The notes under the pieces were generated by a model, which was not told the DNA's origin, searched no databases, and saw nothing but the letters and a program-made list of their open reading frames with translations. The translations under genes were made by a program, and so were the position numbers. Of a stretch of 11,044 nucleotides of DNA, positions 7,590 to 11,044 are shown in pieces. Origin of the DNA: Sulfuricurvum sp. (GTDB lineage: Bacteria; Campylobacterota; Campylobacteria; Campylobacterales; Sulfurimonadaceae); the NCBI GenBank assembly GCA_024635855.1, contig JAGXHZ010000047.1, positions 1 through 11,044 of the forward strand, given 5' to 3'. How positions within the stretch are numbered: the first letter of the stretch is position 1; every line of letters starts with the position of its first letter.

Positions 7590-9149
7590 ATGCCAAATGA
7601 TTCACAACCTAGTAAGCCTAAACATATTGCTATTTTTGGAGCGACAGGCTACATTGGTACGAAAGTATTGATGGAACTTTACAACCGTGGTCATTATGTA
7701 ACCATTTTTGTACGTGAGTCACGAAAAATGTCTTTCATTAATGAAGAATGTGCCTTATTTGAACATAGAAATACAAGAATATGCATTGCTTCCATCGACA
7801 TTGAAGAAAAAGAATATCTCTATATTCGCGAACTCTTAACCGGAGTAGACGCCGTATATTACTTCATTCATTCGTTAACTACCGAAGCAGAAAACTTTTT
7901 AAATCTCGACAATCGCTTGGCTGAACTTGTAGCATCTGTATCCCAAGAAGCAGGGGTCAAACAAATTATCTATCTCGGAGGGCTGGGAATTGACAGACCC
8001 GATAAACCTCTTTCTAAACATCTTAAAAGTAGGCAGGAAACCGCGCAGCACTTGCGTCTTCGCCATGATTGCGTCACAGAATTTCGTGCCGGTGTCATCA
8101 TTGGCGAGGGATCGGCCAGTTTTGAGCTGATTCGCGCTCTGGGAGACAAGCTCCCTTTTATCCCTGATTTAGGAAAAGAGGAGGGGTTTTGCCAACCTAT
8201 CTTTGTTAATGATGTCATAGACTATTTAATCCATGCCTTGTGTAACCCTCTTTATCATGGACAAATCGTCGAAATTGGGTGCGGCGAAGATCTTCAATAC
8301 AGCGATATTGTTATGCGCTATGTCAAGCTAACATTACAAAAAAAAATGCATCTCATCCCTATCCCGTTTGCAAGCCTATGGTTAACTCCCAAGGTAATCA
8401 GCTGGTTTGCTGCTCGTATGTCGGGGATGCCCTATATTCTAATCTATCGACTCATCGCTGGGGCATATTGTGATGCCGTCGTTGAAGAGTTTCCGGTTTC
8501 AAAAATCGACAAAGACCCAAAAATCAGAATCACATCTCTCGATGAAGCTATTATTATTGCTTCCGAACGCAGCGAAGAGGGTTACATAAACAGCTCATGG
8601 GACACCCCCTATGAGATATCGGTACTAAATGAAAAAACAAAAAAACAACTTGGCTTTATAACTTCAGAAGTAAAAAATGGTCTTATTTTCGATGAATATT
8701 CAAAAAAAATCCCCATGGATAAAGCCGATTTAATTTTTAACCGCGTTAAAGGGATCGGAGGAAAAAACGGCTATTACTCTTTATCCTATTTATGGAAAAT
8801 ACGTGGTTTTATCGATACCTTATTGGGAGGTCCGGGGCTCAACAATTGGGCGCGAAGATCTCCAAAACTTATGCGTGTTGGGGATAGAATCGATTTTTGG
8901 GTTGTAACCTACCACATAAATAAAACCAATCGCAAAGTTTTGCGACTCAAAGCCAATATGAAAACACCGGGGAACGCTTGGCTTCAATTTTCAATCGAAC
9001 AAATAGAGCAAACCGATGAAGCACTGTTTATTATGCGACCCTATTTTGATCCCGAAGGGTTGCTTGGATACCTCTATTGGTACAGTCTTCATTTTATTCA
9101 TAAAATAATTTTCAAGCAAATGCTTAAAAATTTAACTCAATATGATTAG
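7590..9149 (+). CDS. Atypical SDR (NAD(P)-binding) protein with C-terminal DUF2867 domain
   Basis: A 519-aa cytoplasmic two-domain protein. Residues ~11-300 form an atypical/extended SDR Rossmann domain with the nucleotide motif GATGYIG at 17-23 and a strand-4 motif IIYLGGLG. The usual catalytic YxxxK is not evident (the region reads LSKHLKSRQETAQHL), so it resembles the NAD(P)H-binding, NmrA-like or YbjT-type group more than classical dehydrogenases. Residues ~350-515 match DUF2867: GYYSLSYLWKIRGFIDTLLG, GGPGL at 413-417, RVGDRIDFW and the closing YWYSLHFIHKIIF. This SDR-DUF2867 fusion is widespread in bacteria but has no settled function or substrate. Its 5' end faces katG across a 229-nt spacer; its stop lies 5 nt from the convergent GGDEF gene. 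Co-regulation with katG is possible but unproven. Confidence 0.85.
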   Translation: MPNDSQPSKPKHIAIFGATGYIGTKVLMELYNRGHYVTIFVRESRKMSFINEECALFEHRNTRICIASIDIEEKEYLYIRELLTGVDAVYYFIHSLTTEAENFLNLDNRLAELVASVSQEAGVKQIIYLGGLGIDRPDKPLSKHLKSRQETAQHLRLRHDCVTEFRAGVIIGEGSASFELIRALGDKLPFIPDLGKEEGFCQPIFVNDVIDYLIHALCNPLYHGQIVEIGCGEDLQYSDIVMRYVKLTLQKKMHLIPIPFASLWLTPKVISWFAARMSGMPYILIYRLIAGAYCDAVVEEFPVSKIDKDPKIRITSLDEAIIIASERSEEGYINSSWDTPYEISVLNEKTKKQLGFITSEVKNGLIFDEYSKKIPMDKADLIFNRVKGIGGKNGYYSLSYLWKIRGFIDTLLGGPGLNNWARRSPKLMRVGDRIDFWVVTYHINKTNRKVLRLKANMKTPGNAWLQFSIEQIEQTDEALFIMRPYFDPEGLLGYLYWYSLHFIHKIIFKQMLKNLTQYD

Positions 9150-9154
9150 GTTTA

Positions 9155-11044
9155 TTAGCTTACTGTAAAATCCTCCATTATTTTGATTTCACTAAAAGTA
9201 TTCTCTCCAATAGTATCAACCCTGTTTCGGCCATTGTCCTTTGCTCTATATAGAGCTTCATCGGCACGTTTTATCAAACTTTTTTGATCCAATGTTTTAT
9301 CCGGAAGATAGCATGTAGCACATCCTATACTAACGGTTACAACAGATGATACTTTTGAATCAGGGTGTATTATCCCTAAAGCTTCAACGGATCGACGAAT
9401 GTTTTCACAGCTTCGATAGGCATTCTTTTCATCACAATGAGGAAGTAGCACTATAAACTCTTCTCCTCCAAAACGAGCTACTAATTCTCCACCACGTGAA
9501 CTGCTCTTATTGATTGCGGAAGCAACCTTCTGTAAGCATAGATCTCCTTCATCATGACCAAGTGCATCGTTGTACCCTTTAAAAAAATCGATATCGATCA
9601 TACAGATGGACAAAGGCTGATGGTTACGCGATGCACGACGCCATTCTGTATCGAAAATCTTATCAAATTTGCGACGATTTGCAAGAAGAGTAAGTGGATC
9701 TAAAAACGCATATTCTTCTAAAAGTTTGGCTTGATCTGTAAGAGATTTATTTGCTGATTCAAGATTTTGCTTAGCAATTTCAAGTGCCCGCTCATACTGT
9801 TTAAGGGAGGTAATATCATGATACACTGAGAATAGATACGGATTCTCTTTTACCGTAATGAGTTGTACCGAGATAACAACATCTCGGATTTCTCCATTTT
9901 TAGTTCGATGTTGCGTTTCAAATATTTCAGATTTCCCACTTTTCAATGCTTCAATATGTGTTTTAGTATCTTCATAGGACTCTATCGCCTCATAATCCGT
10001 AACCTGAAGACGAGCAAATTCTTCAGCAGTGTAACCAAGCGCTTTATGACTGATACTGTTAAACTCTACCGCTTTACCCGTTTGAGCATCAATCACCAAT
10101 ATTCCAACAGGAGAAAGGTCAAACAGTGTATGATAAAGTTCTTCAGCATCTCGGAGCGCATTCTCTAACTCAACTCGTTTTGAGATATCCTTTCCGGTTG
10201 AGACGTAGTATTCAACTTTTCCATTTGCATCTAAAATCGGAGTAATCGTCATCTCTTCATAAAAAGTACTACCATCTTTTGATTTATTCACAAACGTATC
10301 TCGAAAAGTCTTTCCAGAAGCAATCGTATCCCAAAGCTTTGCATAAAATGATTTGTCATGATACCCTGATTTGAATTTACGCGTATGTTCACCAATGAGC
10401 TCAGAACGGTCATATCCGCTATGGACTATCATCGAATCATTAACAAAAAGAATCTCTCCTTTGGTATTGATAATTTTGACTAAATCATCGGTTTGCTCAA
10501 TGGCTTGAGCCAGCATCTTTAATTGTGCTTTGGTCTCTTTAATGTCAGTAATATCAATGATCGTACCCATTCCGGCAAAGTGACCATTGTACATAATCGT
10601 TTTAGTGGATGCCCTCATCGTTCTGATCTTACCTAATTTGGTCACCAATTTAATATCTTGATAGGTATAAGGGAACTCTACTCCCTTCAAACGCTGCTTA
10701 GAAACTTCTCTGACTATATTACGATTCGACTCTTCAATGATTTCCCAAACTTCCATCCGATAAAGCTCTTCTTGTGTATAACCTGTCAAGGATACAAATG
10801 CATCATTGACATAACAATAATGATCCTCGTAAATAAAAATCCCCATCAAAGCATTTTCCGCAATACTTCTAAATTTTTCTTCACTCTCTTGAAGCTGTTT
10901 TAGATACTTATGATTCTCCTCTTCAATCTGTTTAGCTTGAGTAAGATCTTCATAAATCACCATAAGTTCGCCATTAGAAAGTTTAATTACCTCATTTTTC
11001 CGCCATCCACCAATGCGTTCATCCTGATAATAAGCGTCATCAAA
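9155..11044 (-). CDS. Multi-PAS GGDEF diguanylate cyclase (N-terminus beyond right edge)
   Basis: The visible 629 residues are the C-terminal part of a sensor enzyme that makes cyclic di-GMP. Numbering from the first visible residue: the tail of one PAS domain (KLSNGELMVIYEDLTQAKQIEEE) at 1-45, then full PAS domains at about 54-172, 173-292 and 297-417, each ending in a DIT/DIS-type PAC motif. A helical linker (~410-446) leads to the GGDEF domain at ~448-615. The GGDEF domain starts DPLTLLANRRKF, has the metal/GTP motif MIDIDFFKGYND and the A-site GGEEF at 526-530, all consistent with an active cyclase. The inhibitory I-site position reads RGGE (517-520) instead of RxxD. No EAL domain follows. 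The frame stays open to the window edge, so the Met at 10963, which lies inside a PAS domain, is not the real start. No membrane segment is visible in this part. What the PAS domains sense is unknown. Confidence 0.92.
   Translation of the reverse strand, partial: FDDAYYQDERIGGWRKNEVIKLSNGELMVIYEDLTQAKQIEEENHKYLKQLQESEEKFRSIAENALMGIFIYEDHYCYVNDAFVSLTGYTQEELYRMEVWEIIEESNRNIVREVSKQRLKGVEFPYTYQDIKLVTKLGKIRTMRASTKTIMYNGHFAGMGTIIDITDIKETKAQLKMLAQAIEQTDDLVKIINTKGEILFVNDSMIVHSGYDRSELIGEHTRKFKSGYHDKSFYAKLWDTIASGKTFRDTFVNKSKDGSTFYEEMTITPILDANGKVEYYVSTGKDISKRVELENALRDAEELYHTLFDLSPVGILVIDAQTGKAVEFNSISHKALGYTAEEFARLQVTDYEAIESYEDTKTHIEALKSGKSEIFETQHRTKNGEIRDVVISVQLITVKENPYLFSVYHDITSLKQYERALEIAKQNLESANKSLTDQAKLLEEYAFLDPLTLLANRRKFDKIFDTEWRRASRNHQPLSICMIDIDFFKGYNDALGHDEGDLCLQKVASAINKSSSRGGELVARFGGEEFIVLLPHCDEKNAYRSCENIRRSVEALGIIHPDSKVSSVVTVSIGCATCYLPDKTLDQKSLIKRADEALYRAKDNGRNRVDTIGENTFSEIKIMEDFTVS

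Noticed and set aside
10963..10963. Met at 10963 as the N-terminus of the PAS-GGDEF protein
   Set aside because: The frame stays open to the window end, and the 27 upstream codons complete a PAS/PAC core (WRKNEVIKLSNGEL), so the gene starts beyond the window.

Overview
The window looks like a chromosomal segment from a sulfur-oxidizing member of the Campylobacterota, of the Sulfuricurvum/Sulfurimonas kind. This is inferred from gene content and style, not from a marker gene. The pointers are two divergent sulfide:quinone oxidoreductase (SQR)-like flavoproteins, a cytochrome bd operon preceded by a DUF4492 gene, moderate GC in the genes and very AT-rich spacers. No rRNA, tRNA, CRISPR array, transposase or phage gene was seen.

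Layout, left to right. Positions 1-291 (minus) hold the N-terminal 97 residues of an SQR-like flavoprotein that runs off the left edge. A 374-nt AT-rich divergent control region follows. Positions 666-1841 (plus) encode a complete 391-aa SQR homologue that keeps the expected redox cysteines. After an open but start-less reading frame (1851-2060) comes a tight four-gene plus-strand cluster: a DUF4492 small membrane protein (2063-2254), cydA (2270-3808), cydB (3801-4913, overlapping cydA by 8 nt) and an unnamed 55-aa single-span membrane protein (4925-5092). katG, a catalase-peroxidase, lies on the minus strand (5165-7360). Its start is preceded by a 19-bp near-perfect palindrome shaped like a Fur/PerR-family operator. 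Two more inverted repeats lie in the katG/SDR divergent spacer. An atypical SDR fused to a DUF2867 domain (7590-9149, plus) converges, with a 5-nt gap, on a multi-PAS GGDEF diguanylate cyclase (9155-11044, minus) that runs off the right edge.

How the parts may work together (inference): the SQRs would feed electrons from sulfide into the quinone pool. The bd oxidase would take quinol electrons to oxygen; bd oxidases as a class tolerate sulfide better than heme-copper oxidases. KatG would remove the peroxide that goes with microaerobic growth. The left 7.4 kb therefore reads as a sulfide/oxygen/peroxide interface module. The SDR-DUF2867 protein and the PAS-GGDEF sensor have no obvious pathway link to it, beyond the possibility that the PAS domains sense redox state or oxygen.

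I did not find a clearly new multi-gene system. The least described items are the 55-aa protein after cydB, the start-less frame before the DUF4492 gene, and the operator-like palindromes around katG.
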